From assembly GCA_030789695.1 (NCBI GenBank), contig CM061141.1, positions 277,829,871-277,893,870 of the forward strand: 64,000 bases of DNA, in the 5' to 3' direction. Origin of the DNA: Scilla litardierei. Lineage: Eukaryota; Streptophyta; Magnoliopsida; Asparagales; Asparagaceae. The first letter of the stretch is position 1. Every line of letters begins with the position of its first letter. Made by a program: the position numbers and the translations under genes. The notes below the pieces were generated by a model that saw nothing but the letters and a program-made list of their open reading frames with translations, did not search any database and was not told the DNA's origin. Positions 12,240-24,300 of the stretch are shown piece after piece.

Positions 12240-12352
12240 ATTGTACAGTTAACTGCATCTGGAGATTTTAAGGAGGCATTGTCTTTGTGTAAGCTACTGC
12301 CGCCTGAGGACTCAAGCCTGCGAGCAGCGAAGGAAAGCTCTATACATATAAG
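12240..12352 (+). CDS. VPS39: VPS39 visible exon 1
   Basis: Encodes window residues 1-37 plus two bases of codon 38 ([20 protein letters not shown]...). Acceptor tatcttgcag, donor AG|gtcctt. An ATG at 12207 is intronic and is not the start. Corresponds to the region just after the CNH propeller. Confidence 0.9.
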
Positions 12353-15300
12353 GTCCTTAGTTTCTTTACCTTTTTTCATCTATGTCAAATACTGAAAGAA
12401 CTTCAGTAGGACCATACACCATGAATATCTTGGTGAAACATCAGAATTTATTTAGCTTTTCATTGGATATGTAAAGTGGAAGATCATTCCTATGTGTGCA
12501 GGGCATAGACTGCTTCATAGTCATGGATGTTAGAGCAATAAGTATGCCATGATACTGAACCAAAGTCATATATATTTAAGCATTGTGGGCAGAATTTATG
12601 ATTCGGCATCCACATGCAGATCTACATTCATATCATCTCTGTTTTCTTTTCAACCTTGCATTAGGTCCTCATCCTTGTCATGTGCCTTTAAGCATTTGGG
12701 CGCAAAATTTATGTTTCTGGATCCATAGACTGATCAACCTGCATTTCATCTCTATGTTCTCGCCAACCTCGCATTTAAGCAGCGTTTTAAATATAGGATA
12801 TTAGGATCGTATTGAAAGTCAGATTTTTACATTGGATAGCGAATATTGAGGGATATATCAGGGATACACATCAATTTCGGGTTACTCATATTGGACATTG
12901 TAAATATACAAATTTTAATAACTAAAGTGTAGTTATAATATCCTAAATTTTCGTATGTGATTATATAATCAAAATATCATCAATATGATCAAACATTACA
13001 ATGATGCACTAAATTTGACCATTAACATATTTCGTACAAAGCAATAAAATTAATGTGAATAGAAAATGGCAATAAAAATTTAACATTAAGAGTGACAAGA
13101 GTGACATGCATCATAGTTGTATCTAATCAATTAGATTGCTACTTATGTGTTATTGGATTAATGCAAAAAACCTTAACATTTTTACCTGCAAAAAAAATAA
13201 AAACATCCATTAAAAATTAAGATTCTAAGAAATATAAAACATATCAACATAACGAGTGAAGTGATTAAAAAAATAAAACACATAAAATAGAAAATAAAAG
13301 GGTTATTTAGTACCGACCCCCTTTGTTTTCTACGAAATTAGCAACACCCCCCTATGGTTTCAATAATTAGTAAGACCCCCCTATTGCACCCAATTTTGGA
13401 CCCCCCGCCTATCCCTAAACAGGGGGGGTCCAAAATTGGGTGCAATAGGGGGGTCTTACTAATCATTGAAACCATAGGGGGGTGTTGCTAATTTCGTAGA
13501 AAACACAGGGGGTCGGTACTAAATAACCCAAAATAAAACACAAATAGAAAATAAAACACACATCGAATTTTACAATAATTACATAATAATGATGATGCGG
13601 CATGGGTATCAAAGGGCGCGTCGCGCGAGGAGGGTCCGGTTCGAGTGTACCAAAGGAGGAGGCGACTCGGGTCCGCCACGGACCCGGTCCCAAACTTATA
13701 ATTTCGCATCCACAGGGGAGGGTCGTTTAGTAATTCGACATTTGACTAATCCATCTCCTAATCAAGGTCCGACCGGCCCTAGCATGGGATATGGAAGAAT
13801 TGACAAGATATTTTATTTTTCCTAGAACCCTAGAATAACTTTCTGTCGTAATTCTCTATGGCTCGTATTTTAGATCAATTATTTTAGCTTTATTTAGTAT
13901 TTTCACATCAGTTCTTCGCATTAAAACCCTAGATTTAGTAGTCCAAAGCCATAAAAATCCAACCTTTATCATCACAAAAAGCCATAGACGCATCAATTTG
14001 GTATTAGAGCGATAGATCCATGGCGAGCACGCGATCTATGTAACGGATCGAGGCGTTGGAAGAGAAGGTGCAAAGAATAGAAGCCCGGATCAGTGAAGGA
14101 TTCCATGAGGACCGACAAGAGGACGCAGAGATGGCCGAAAAGATCAGAGGGGAAATAGCAGCGATAGCGGAGAATTCAGCGAAAACTGAAGCGTGATTGA
14201 TGGAGGCAATAGCGGCATTGTCCAAAAATCTCAACCTAAAGATAGATCCGAGCAAAAAGGAGCCGCCTTTGACAACAGACAAAGGTAAAAATGTGATTTT
14301 TAACGAGATATCGGAAAATGAAGAAGACAGAGGATTCAACCACTATAACCAAGGATGGGAGGCGTCCCAGGGCATCTATGTACCGCGGGAAGGTGAGAGG
14401 GTTTCGGAGGGGGCGGCAGCCCCTCCGACAGGCCCTAGGGGACCCGGCGAACCCGCAGGAAGGGCGACAAGGGCCGCCCTCCCCTCCTAGGGGTGTGCCA
14501 CCCCCGGGGCTGGCGGAGCCCCGCCGAACCCCCCAGGGGCGGCGACAGGCCCATGGGGCCTCGGCGGTGCCATGCAGGCCCAGATTTTGGGCCGGCCAGG
14601 GCCGCGAGCCCCTGGGGAGCCGCGACAGGAAATTTGGGGGGGGGGGGGGGCGACCCCCCGGATGCACCTATGGGGGTCGCGTGACAGGGGGATGCCGACA
14701 GCCACTGTCGAGCACTTTCGGGCCCCCGTGGCCCAGCACGGGTTTCGATCAGCACAATTTCCAGGATTTCAGCCATCTATGAGAGCCGACGGAGGATTTC
14801 AGCAGCCTGGAGGGCGTCACCAGTTTCCGGAAGGCTCGTCTACTCAGCTCCCACCTTTCGGGGGAGTGACGGGAGATTGGAGAGCATACCAGGGCCCTCC
14901 TAGGGGTCATCAGACAGAGTATAGATACTCACAGGGGGATGCAAGAGGAGACTGGCAGTGGGATGGAGCGGATGGAGGTGCATGTGATCGTATCGAGGCA
15001 TATTTACCCGACAGACCACCGGGGTATCAGCCGAGGGGAGGATTTCATCCGCAGGAGAGAGGGGCATTCGCTGGAGAGAGACCGCCGAGGAAGCTGGAGG
15101 TGCCTATTTTTGAGGGGGAGATCATGATGACTGGTTGTACCAGGTGGAGAGGTATTTTGAGGTGTCGGCAATACCCGGGGAGGACTGGCTTTGAGCGATC
15201 GGGGTCTGTTTGGAGGGAGAGGCTTTTGGATAGTTCAAGTGGACTGATCAGCAGCAGCCCTTTTAGACTTGGGAGGAGTTTATGTCGCTCTTGGTGGAGT

Positions 15301-18300
15301 GTTTTGGTGCAGGGCAGTTTGGCGGAGTGTTTGAGAGGCTTTATTCACTGAAGCATGAGGGGAGCGTCGGAGATTATATTAAGAAGTTCGAGTCGCTCTG
15401 TCACCGAGTCCGAGGAGTGTCTGAGGAATCATTGGAGGGCTGCTTTATGAAGGGGCCGAAGCCCACTGTTAGATCTAGACTGAGACAGCTATAGCTAGTG
15501 GGTCTGCGGGAGATGATGACACTAGCTAGGAGGGTGGATGACCATCAAGAGACGGAGAGGAGAGCCCGCGGAGCGTGGAGAGGTACTACTTTTTGTGGAC
15601 ATGCGTCTGCTACCGGACAGAGGACACCGGGGGGCCGCTCCTGTACAGGGGTTACAACCATTGTCGGGGCAACAGGGACAGGAGACAGGAGCTGCGGGAA
15701 GGAGGACAGGTACGGAGGATGACTGATGCAGAGATGAGGGAGAAGCAGGCAAAGGGGTTACGCTTCAGGTGCGATGAGAGATTCACCCCAGGACACCGAT
15801 GTGCGGATCGGACTCTTCAGATACTGTAAGTAAACGATGAGGAGGAGGAGGACGATGTCGTCATACTAGAGGCAGGAGAGGATGAGGAGGAGACTGTGCA
15901 CCAGCATTTTGACTTGGCAGATGTATCCCTCAATTCTGTGGTGGGGTTCACATCGAACCACACCATGAAATTGGTGGGACAGGTGGACGGTCAGGAGGTG
16001 ATAGTATTAGTAGACAATGTGGCCATCCACAACTTTATCTCCAGCAGGTTGGTAGGGGAGTTGGGACTACATCTGAGCGGCACAGGGAGATATGGAGTGA
16101 TGCTGGGCACTGGAGAGGTGACACACAGCACATGAGTCTGTCGCGGAGTGATCGTTACGATTCAGGGAGTACAGATTGTCACAGATTTTCTTCCCTTGGA
16201 GTTAGGAAGCACCGATGTCATTCGGGGGATGAAGTGGTTGTAGACGCTGGGGGAGACCAGGACGAACTGGAAGATACTGAGGATGGAGTACCAGGATGGG
16301 ACAGGACATTGGGTCTTATAGGGGGATCCCAGCCTCTGTCGTTCTTTAGTGTCCTATAAAGCCATGTCTCGAGCGATCCACACAGCATGGGGAGGTTTTC
16401 TGGTCGAGCTACAGGCAGTGGCAGCAGCAGAACAGTGGGAGGACCATGCACAGGCGGTAGCACCAGAGATTGAGCAGCTGTTGGTTTAGTATGAGGAGGT
16501 GTTTCAGACACCACATGGGCTACCACCGCACGGAGACCACGAGTACGCCATTGTCTTACGAGAGGGCGTTTCTCCCATTAGTGTGCGCCCCTACAGATAT
16601 CCTCAGGTGCAGAAGGACAAGATAGAGAGGTTAGTAGAGGACATGCTGCAGGCATGGGTGATTCAGTCGAGTATTAGCCCGTTCTTCAGCCAATTTTATT
16701 GGTTTAAAAGAAGGATGGTAGCTGGAGATTCTGTGTGGACTACAGAGCCTTAAATAAGGAAACAGTTGCAGATAAGTTTCCTATTCCGGTGATCGATGAG
16801 CGTCTGGATGAGCTCCACGGAGCTGCCTGCTTCTCTAAGATCGATCTCAAGTCTGGGTATCATCAGATAAGGATGAGGGCAGCTGACGTGCCCAAGACGG
16901 CTTTCAGGACTCATGAGGGGCACTATGAGTTCCTCGTCATGCCTTTCGGCTTGACGAATGCTCCTGCAACTTTTCAGGCATTGATGAACAAGGTGTTCCG
17001 GCATTACCTCTGGAGATTTGTGTTGGTATTCTTCGATGACATCCTCGTGGACAGTCGCAGTGTGGAGGAGCATGTTGGGCACTTGTAGGCGGTGCTGCAT
17101 GAGCTACATGACCAGCAGCTGTGTGCTAAGAAGAAGAAGTGTTTGTTTGGTTAGCTTCAAGTGGAGTATTAGGGGCATATTGGCTCAGCTGAGGGAGTGG
17201 CAGTCGATCGGGCCAAGATCACAGCGATGTTAGATTGGCCGATACCCACCACACTACGAGGCTTGCGTGGCTTCTTGGGCTTGACGGGGTATTATAGGAA
17301 GTTCGTTCATGGGTACAGTTCAATTGCATGGCCACTCACAGAGCATCTTAAGAAGGACAGCTTCCACTAGGGCGAGGAGGCCACCGGGGCGAGGAGGCCA
17401 CCAGGGCGTTTGAGGCCTTAAGGCAGGCGATGACGACAGTACCCGTCTTGGCACTATCGGATTTTAGCAGGCCTTTTGTTATAGACACAGACGCATCTGG
17501 ACATGGGTTGGGAGCAGTGCTGATGCAGGATCAGAGGCCTATTGCATATTCTAGCCAGACCCTGTCAACACGAGCGAGGCTGAAGTCGGTATACGAGCGG
17601 GAGTTGATGACGATCGTGCTCTCTATACAGAAATGGCCACCTTATTTGTTTGGGAGGAGATTCATAATGAGAACCGACCAACGGAGCCTTAAATATTTAC
17701 TTGAGCAACGCATGTTCACAAAAGAGCATCAGAAGTGGCTCTCCAAGCTGGTCCACTACACATTTGAGATGCAGTACCAGCCAGGCTTGGAGAACAAGGC
17801 GGCAGACGCCTTGTCTCGCAGAGAGGAACCCGCAGGGGTGGCAGCCATTTCCATACAGGTTCTCCTAGACTGGGAGCCATTGGGCAGAGAGATTGAGGCC
17901 GACACAGACTTGGCACAGATACGGGAGGCACTGCAGCAGGGATCAACAGATTTTCCGGGATACACCATGAGCGGGCAGCGCCTTCTATATCAGGGGAGAC
18001 TGGTGATTTCCAGGGGCTCCACCCATATTCTGTTGATGTGCCAGGAGTTCCACGGCAGCGCCATCGGCGGACATTTAGGTATACAGCAGACCTACAAGAG
18101 GATGTCTAGGGAGCTCTACTGGCCAAGGATGAAGAAGGATATTGCCCAGATGATAGCGGAGTGCGACGTTTGCCAGCGTCACAAGTATATGGCCGTGCCC
18201 CCTGCAGGACTTCTACAGCCGTTGGCTCTACCGGAGAGAGTCTGGGAGGATATCGGCATGGACTTCATTGAGGGGCTTCCACGGTCAGATGGCTACAACT

Positions 18301-21300
18301 CTATATTGGTGGTGGTAGATCGGCTCAGTAAGTATGCCCATTTCGTGCCACTCAGACATCCCTACACGGCAGTGACATTGGCTACAGCTTTCATGCAGGA
18401 GGTGGTTCGCTTATATGGTTTCTCTGCTTCCATAGTGTCAGATCGCGATAAGGCCTTCATGAGCAGTTTTTGGCAGGAGTTTTCAAGGTGCAAGGAACCA
18501 AGCTGAGAAGGAGCACATCCTATCACCCACAGACAAATGGTCAGACTGAGGTGGTGAATATGAGTGTGGAGACCTATTTGAGGTGTTTTGCGTCAGATGC
18601 GCCGAGACAGTGGGCCAGATGGTTAGCATGTGTAGAATATTGGTCAACATCTTGTACCACTCGACAGCACAGAGCACACTGTTTCGGATTTTCTATGGTC
18701 GGGACCCGCCCCAATTGATACACTACAGCAAAGGGGCCACACCCCGTGTCACAGGTAGAGGAGCATCTGGGAGAGCGGGACAGATATTTGGAGGAGTTGA
18801 AGAAACATCTGCTGCGAGCACAGCAGATTATGAAGACTAAGGCAGATGAGCACAGGAGGGATGTGCAGTTTGCTGTAGGAGATCGGGTTTATATGAAACT
18901 ATGACCCTACAGACAGAAGACCTTGGCCCGTCGGAGCAATGAGAAGCTAGCAGCTCGCTACTATGGACCATTCGTGGTGACAGCTCAGATCGGAAAGGTG
19001 GCCTATCGTCTGCAGTTACATGTTACCTCCACCATCCACCCTGTGTTTCACGTCTCACAGTTGAGGAGAGCCATTGGGAATCACACACTATCACCGACTT
19101 TGCCACCTACTTTGACAGAGGACATATATGTGCTTCTTGAGCCTCAGGAGCTGACTGGGGTTAGACATGCCCCAGACGGGACACATGAGGTGCTTATTAG
19201 ATGGAGGGGCCTACCGGACTACGATGCTACTTGGGAACCATTCACAGTGATACTCAACCAATTTCCAGAATTTCACCTTGAGGGCAAGGTGGCACTTTTA
19301 GGGGGGAGTAGTGATGCGGCGCGGGTATCAAAGGGTGCATCGCACGAGGAGGGTCCGGTTCGAGTGTATCAAAAGAGAAGGCGACTCGGGTCCGCCACGG
19401 ATCCGGTCCCAAACTTGTAATTTCGCATCCACAGGGGAGGGTCGTTTAGTAATTCGACATTTAACTAATCCCTCTCCTAATCAAGGGCCGGCCAGCCCTT
19501 GCATGGGATATGGAAGAATTGACAATGTATTTTATTTTTCTTAGAATCCTAGAATAACTTTCTGTAGTAACTCTCTATGGCTCGTATTTTAGAACAATTA
19601 TTCTAGCTTTATTTAGTATTTTCAGATCAGTTCTTTGCATTAAAACCCTAGATTTAGTAGTCCAAAGCCATAAAAATCCAACCTTTATCCCCCACAAAAA
19701 GTCCTAGACGTATCAAATGATTACAATGATTGCATTACAGTAGAAAATAAAACATACCAATATATTGGGTGCATCAGTCGATATGGCCCGATATTGGGTA
19801 AATTTTAAAACCAGACATATTTGTATCGTTTTGCAATCGATACCAATATATCGGCCGCTATTTAAAATACCTCATTTAGGTCCTCATCATGGTTGGAGCA
19901 GGTATAAGGTGCGTGGATTTAAGCACAAGCAAATCAATGGACTTACACATGATGCTTAGTGATTTAGAGTGTAGTATGGTAAAATTGCGGTGGAGTTAAT
20001 ATATCATGTTAGAGAGGGGTTGGGTATTTGTATTAATCAAATATCTGGAAAGAGATTTTAAGAGCTTTAAGTTTAGCCAGGAACATGATTGAACCTGCAA
20101 AGGATTTGGAGATAAAATTAAGGGTTTTATTGAGATAAAGAGGAATTACAAGATAGTTGGACTCAATTCGAAAGGAGGACCGCTCTCATAGCCTTTAATT
20201 TGAGAGAAAGGCTTAACTCTCTCTTAATATAAGGTTTCTCATCCTAATCTCTTCTCAATTCTTCTATCAAATTTAGCATCCACCCTCATTATCCCAGCTC
20301 CATTAATATAAAATATTGATTTCCAAAAATTACAGATTTTCCATTGACACCCAAAATTCAGTTCTGTCCATGGTGTCCAGAATCACAACTATGATACTAG
20401 TTCATCCCCCTGTCTTTGCCACTGATTTGCCACCCTTACCTTAGCCTTTTACTGCCCCACCCCTTCTACTATGAGTCTAACATTACTCAGCCGCCAAAGA
20501 ACCATGTTGTCCTCAAGGTGGTGTCATGAATCTATAGGCATGCTACCAAGGGTGCTTGGTCCATCTGGCTTATCCTCAGCTATTGTGCCTTCATCATATT
20601 CGATTATCAGAATTGGATAGCGCAATCTTGACAGTGATGTCCTAACCCAAATCTCTCGTCACATCAAAAGCATCAACCTTTGGCCTGCTTGTTCTGGATC
20701 TCCGCCTCCGTAAGACTCTTGAACCTGCTATCAGTTTGGGGCTCGCATTCTTCTCCTGGCATGTCTGACCCCTTCCTGGTTAGGACTTTGGGACCTCCAA
20801 TGAAGTGCTAGTGCTGGAGGTGACCTCGTTCAACACTCTCCTGGTAACCTACTCCGTGATGTTTCTGTTATCTACTATCTAGGCCAGCTCCATTGTCTCT
20901 CCCAGTTCCAGTGGCCTCAGTATACGTAGCTCGGATTTGGCGTTTGCCATAAGCTCCTTTATGAAATTTTCCTTTATCACAGTTTTAGGAATTCTCCTTA
21001 CCTGATCCGAGAGCATCTCCAACCTCTCACTCTCACTGTATTCTCTGACGGTGTCCTCTTGTTTAGGTGCACAAGGAGCTGCTCGTGTATATCTCCCACC
21101 GAGTATCTCGAAATCGGTCCAGCAAGCAATCCTTGAACTCCTTTCATGAACGAATAAGCTACATCTGCTCCCTCCATTGATATTAGGCCAATGCGTTTTC
21201 CTCCAAACATATACCGCCTCCCATCAGATTCTCCATCGTCAGCTGGTTCACGTCAAAGTATCTCTTTGCCTGGTAGGCCCATCCATAAGGGCTCTCCTCA

Positions 21301-24300
21301 AAGATCGGTATCTTCAGCTTGTGGACATTGTTATCAATGCCAAAGTTATCTTGTCCTGCTCCTTAATTGGGCTGCTCATAGTGGAACTGCTGATAGGCAT
21401 TCTGTTGAGTGGCTTTGTGGCCTACAAATTCTCCATGCTTGATATCTTTTGCTGCACCGTCGTTCCACCACCCATCATTCCACTAATTCAGGTCTCCATC
21501 ATCATCACCAAAGCCCAGATAGACGTCATGGTGATCGCCAAATTCCCTGAAGGTCATTGCCCCCAGGAGGTTGTTGCTGAGCCTCGGGGAGCCTTCTGCT
21601 TGAAAACTAGGGGCCGTGGGGCCCTTGAGAATTATCGCTGGCCCTGGAGGCTTGCACAGGGCTTGCGGGCTCAATGACGATTTGACCAAGGGCCGCCAGG
21701 CCCTGGGCGGCTTGCTATGGGCTCGCTGACCCCAGGGGCAGCTCAGGGACCGTCGGGCCCTTGGTAGCCAGCCTAATGTCCGCCTCCCCCAGGGGTTGCC
21801 GCAATGCTCGATCTTCTTCCTCGGATGCTCCCATCTATGTTTTTGGAGGAGGGTTTTCACTGCACGCATGCGATTCGCCGTTTGGAAACATATATATTAC
21901 TTAAAAGTTGATGACTTTTCACCTTCCCTCGCTTGAAGACGTCTTTTGTCATAGATCTGCGTCGTTGTCTTCGTCTTTATTCAATGTTGGATCGCCCTTC
22001 GGATGGATCTTTTCCTCAAAAGTGATGATTTTTCTTTTGTCCTTGTCTAAAGGCGTTGCCTTTTGCCCTGAATTTGTGCCGTTGACTTCATCTTCATCTA
22101 GATATGGCTTTACCGTCTCCTTCTCAAGCGGAGGGTTGCTAATCATCACAGAAATTTGTTTCATTAGGGGTTTCATCGACGATTTCATCAAAGATTCCAT
22201 CGACGATTGCATCCAATATGAGATCAGTTCTTCCATCGACGAGATCTTTTCCGCTATCGCTCGATGTTGCTCCTTGAGAATCTCCACTTTGCTTCCTAAT
22301 TTTTTCAAAGTATCAACTTGTCTTACCGTCATCAAAATTGAATTGCTCTGATACCAATTTGATTGCATCCCCAAAGGGTTTGTGGATAAAATTAAGATTA
22401 TTATTGAGATAAAGAGGAATTAGAAGATAGTTGGCCTCAATTCGAGATGGAGACCGCTCTCCTAGCCTTTAATTCGATAGGAAGGGTTAACTTTTCCACT
22501 AATCTCGGGTTGCTACTCCTAATCTCTTCTCAATTCTTCTCTCGAATTTAGCCTTCACCCTCATTTAAATATTTATTTTCAGATTTTACAAATTTGCCCC
22601 TGACACACAAAATTACAGGTTTTGCCCATGGTGCGCCCATCATGCCCAGAATCACAACTATACCACTGATTCAGTCGCCATTGCCTTTGCCACCAGGCCC
22701 ACCACTGCCCTAGCCATTTGCCGCCCAATCCCTTCTTCTACGAGTCTAACAGAGCATAAGATGTTCTCTTTGGCAGTATTTAAGTCAATGTTGAATAGTA
22801 AAATTCCGTTCTTCAAAATATGATCTGCTCGGAATTAAAAATATTTCTTGTTTAACCTCTTGATATTTGCTAATTAATCACATAGTTCCCCCAACAGGAT
22901 GGAGGGAGACGGGGAGTGTGCTACTTGTAAATGTGTGTACCTACATTATATGTAATATGTATATAGCTGTCTGTGTAGAAAGAGAGCGGTACATATATAT
23001 TCTTATGCGGCTATCCCATGAGCAGACTTCATTTTTATAACGCCCCATGTTCAGGTGACGTTACATCTTCCATTATTTATACAGGTTCTGCAAGTACCAG
23101 TGAAAGCAATATAGAATGAAACAGAAAATTTTATAAAGGGAATAATCTATGTTTATCCTTCAAGAGAGTAGAAAAGCATAACTGAAAGAAAAACTATAAT
23201 CTTTCACTTTAACAGTAAAAAGAAAACAAGCTAAAATTATAAATAAACTTTTCGTACAAAACCGGTACCAGAAATCTGCGCTCAGCTGGAAATTCAGACT
23301 CGAACAGTGGAGCCTCCTCGTACACTGGTTCGCTTCCTGTTGAAAAACATTTAAGAGAGACAATGAAGTAGACGATATTTACAATAAACAAGCAATTATA
23401 ACTTTTACTTGTAACCCTAATCCTAACAGTACAATAACAACTAAGCATTAATCTATGTCTCTCTAACTTAAACATTTCTTTATTAGATTACTCACAATGT
23501 TAAGGAAAAGAGCGAACTGAAAAACCATCCCAGTCCACAGGCGAGCTCACATGTGCCTTAATTTCATGGTCCAAAGAAGTCAATAGAGGACCTACTCAAG
23601 TCGGTACACTTCAGTTAATGAGCGTGATGTCCAATACTCTTTCTATCTTTAATTATGAGTCCCCAAACCCCATATTATTTCTATCTATTTCAATTTCGTT
23701 TTCATTTAATTTCTAGATCTAGATCTGTACTTTCTAAATTATATAAAAGTATTGTGCACAAAACTGTAGTGTCTATAGCAATAGGTCCATGTGTCAAATA
23801 GTCCGTAAACATTAACTTTAATTACATAATTCTAACTACATAATCTTATTCTTTACAAAAACTATTCTACCATTCAATTTTCTATTGTAAGAAAACTTAT
23901 ACAATCCATGACAAGGCACTCTCAATTCAAGCAAATCTTTCAAATAATTTAAAACCGAAAAGAAACCATTTACTTATACAATCCATGACAAGGCACTCTC
24001 AATTCAAGCAAATCTTTCAAATAATTTAAAACCGAAAAGAAACCATTTTAAAAACGGATTAAGAAATCCATATGATCAGATCCGTGTTATTAGGCATCCA
24101 GGTTCTAGGGTTTACTAGCTTGAAGAAATTCCACAGCAATTCTGAAAATAAGAACAATAAACCATCTCCTTAAAATTCAACAACAATCAATCCATGTGCT
24201 ACAGTAATTAATGTGACCAAAACCCACATCAATTTAACCATCATATTATGAGATGAATACCCATGGGAAACACACAGTATACAGAAATCTAATGGGCCAA

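Larger units (their letters stand above)
13593..19715 (+). mobile_element. E2: decayed full-length Ty3/gypsy chromovirus (Tekay-like)
   Basis: 6123 bp with LTRs 13593-13995 and 19312-19715, a perfect 5-bp target duplication AATGA (13588-13592, 19716-19720), a tRNA-iMet-type primer site and a purine tract before the 3' LTR. Internal order is gag, protease, RT, RNase H, integrase with a C-terminal chromodomain, which marks a chromovirus. The end [10 protein letters not shown] is typical of the Tekay branch. The LTRs differ at about 30 of 403 sites by eye (about 7-8 percent), so the insertion is not recent. Many stops and frameshifts make it inactive. Nested in hAT-C. Confidence 0.93.
12780..19872. 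mobile_element. hAT-C: hAT-type element with nested MITE and E2
   Basis: Left end CAGCGTTTTAAATATAGG. The right end, inverted, reads AGGTATTTTAAATAGCGG. Flanks catttaag (12772-12779) and catttagg (19873-19880) match at 7 of 8 bases, fitting an 8-bp hAT target duplication. Subterminal ATATCGG/GATATTGG words occur at both ends (12795-12870, 19775-19860), as in hAT-B. Removing E2 and the MITE with their duplications leaves roughly 730 bp with no coding sequence. The right terminus seems to have lost one base. Confidence 0.65.
20086..22751 (-). mobile_element. E3: gag-only LTR retrotransposon, minus strand
   Basis: 2666 bp. LTRs 20086-20482 (3') and 22360-22751 (5') share long matches and end TGTTAGACTC...CAATCA on the minus strand. 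Flanks gaaca (20081-20085) and gagca (22752-22756) match at 4 of 5 bases. The primer site TGGTATCAGAGC (minus) is at 22345-22356. The interior of 1877 bp holds a degraded gag only. Right before the 3' LTR the minus strand reads CACCACCTTGAGGACAA then GGTTCTTTGG, the same pol-tail relic as in E1. No polymerase or integrase is present. Confidence 0.8.

Noticed and set aside
14236..14667. Several long overlapping GC-rich ORFs on both strands in E2
   Set aside because: GC-rich composition lowers stop frequency. They overlap the gag linker and have no domain.
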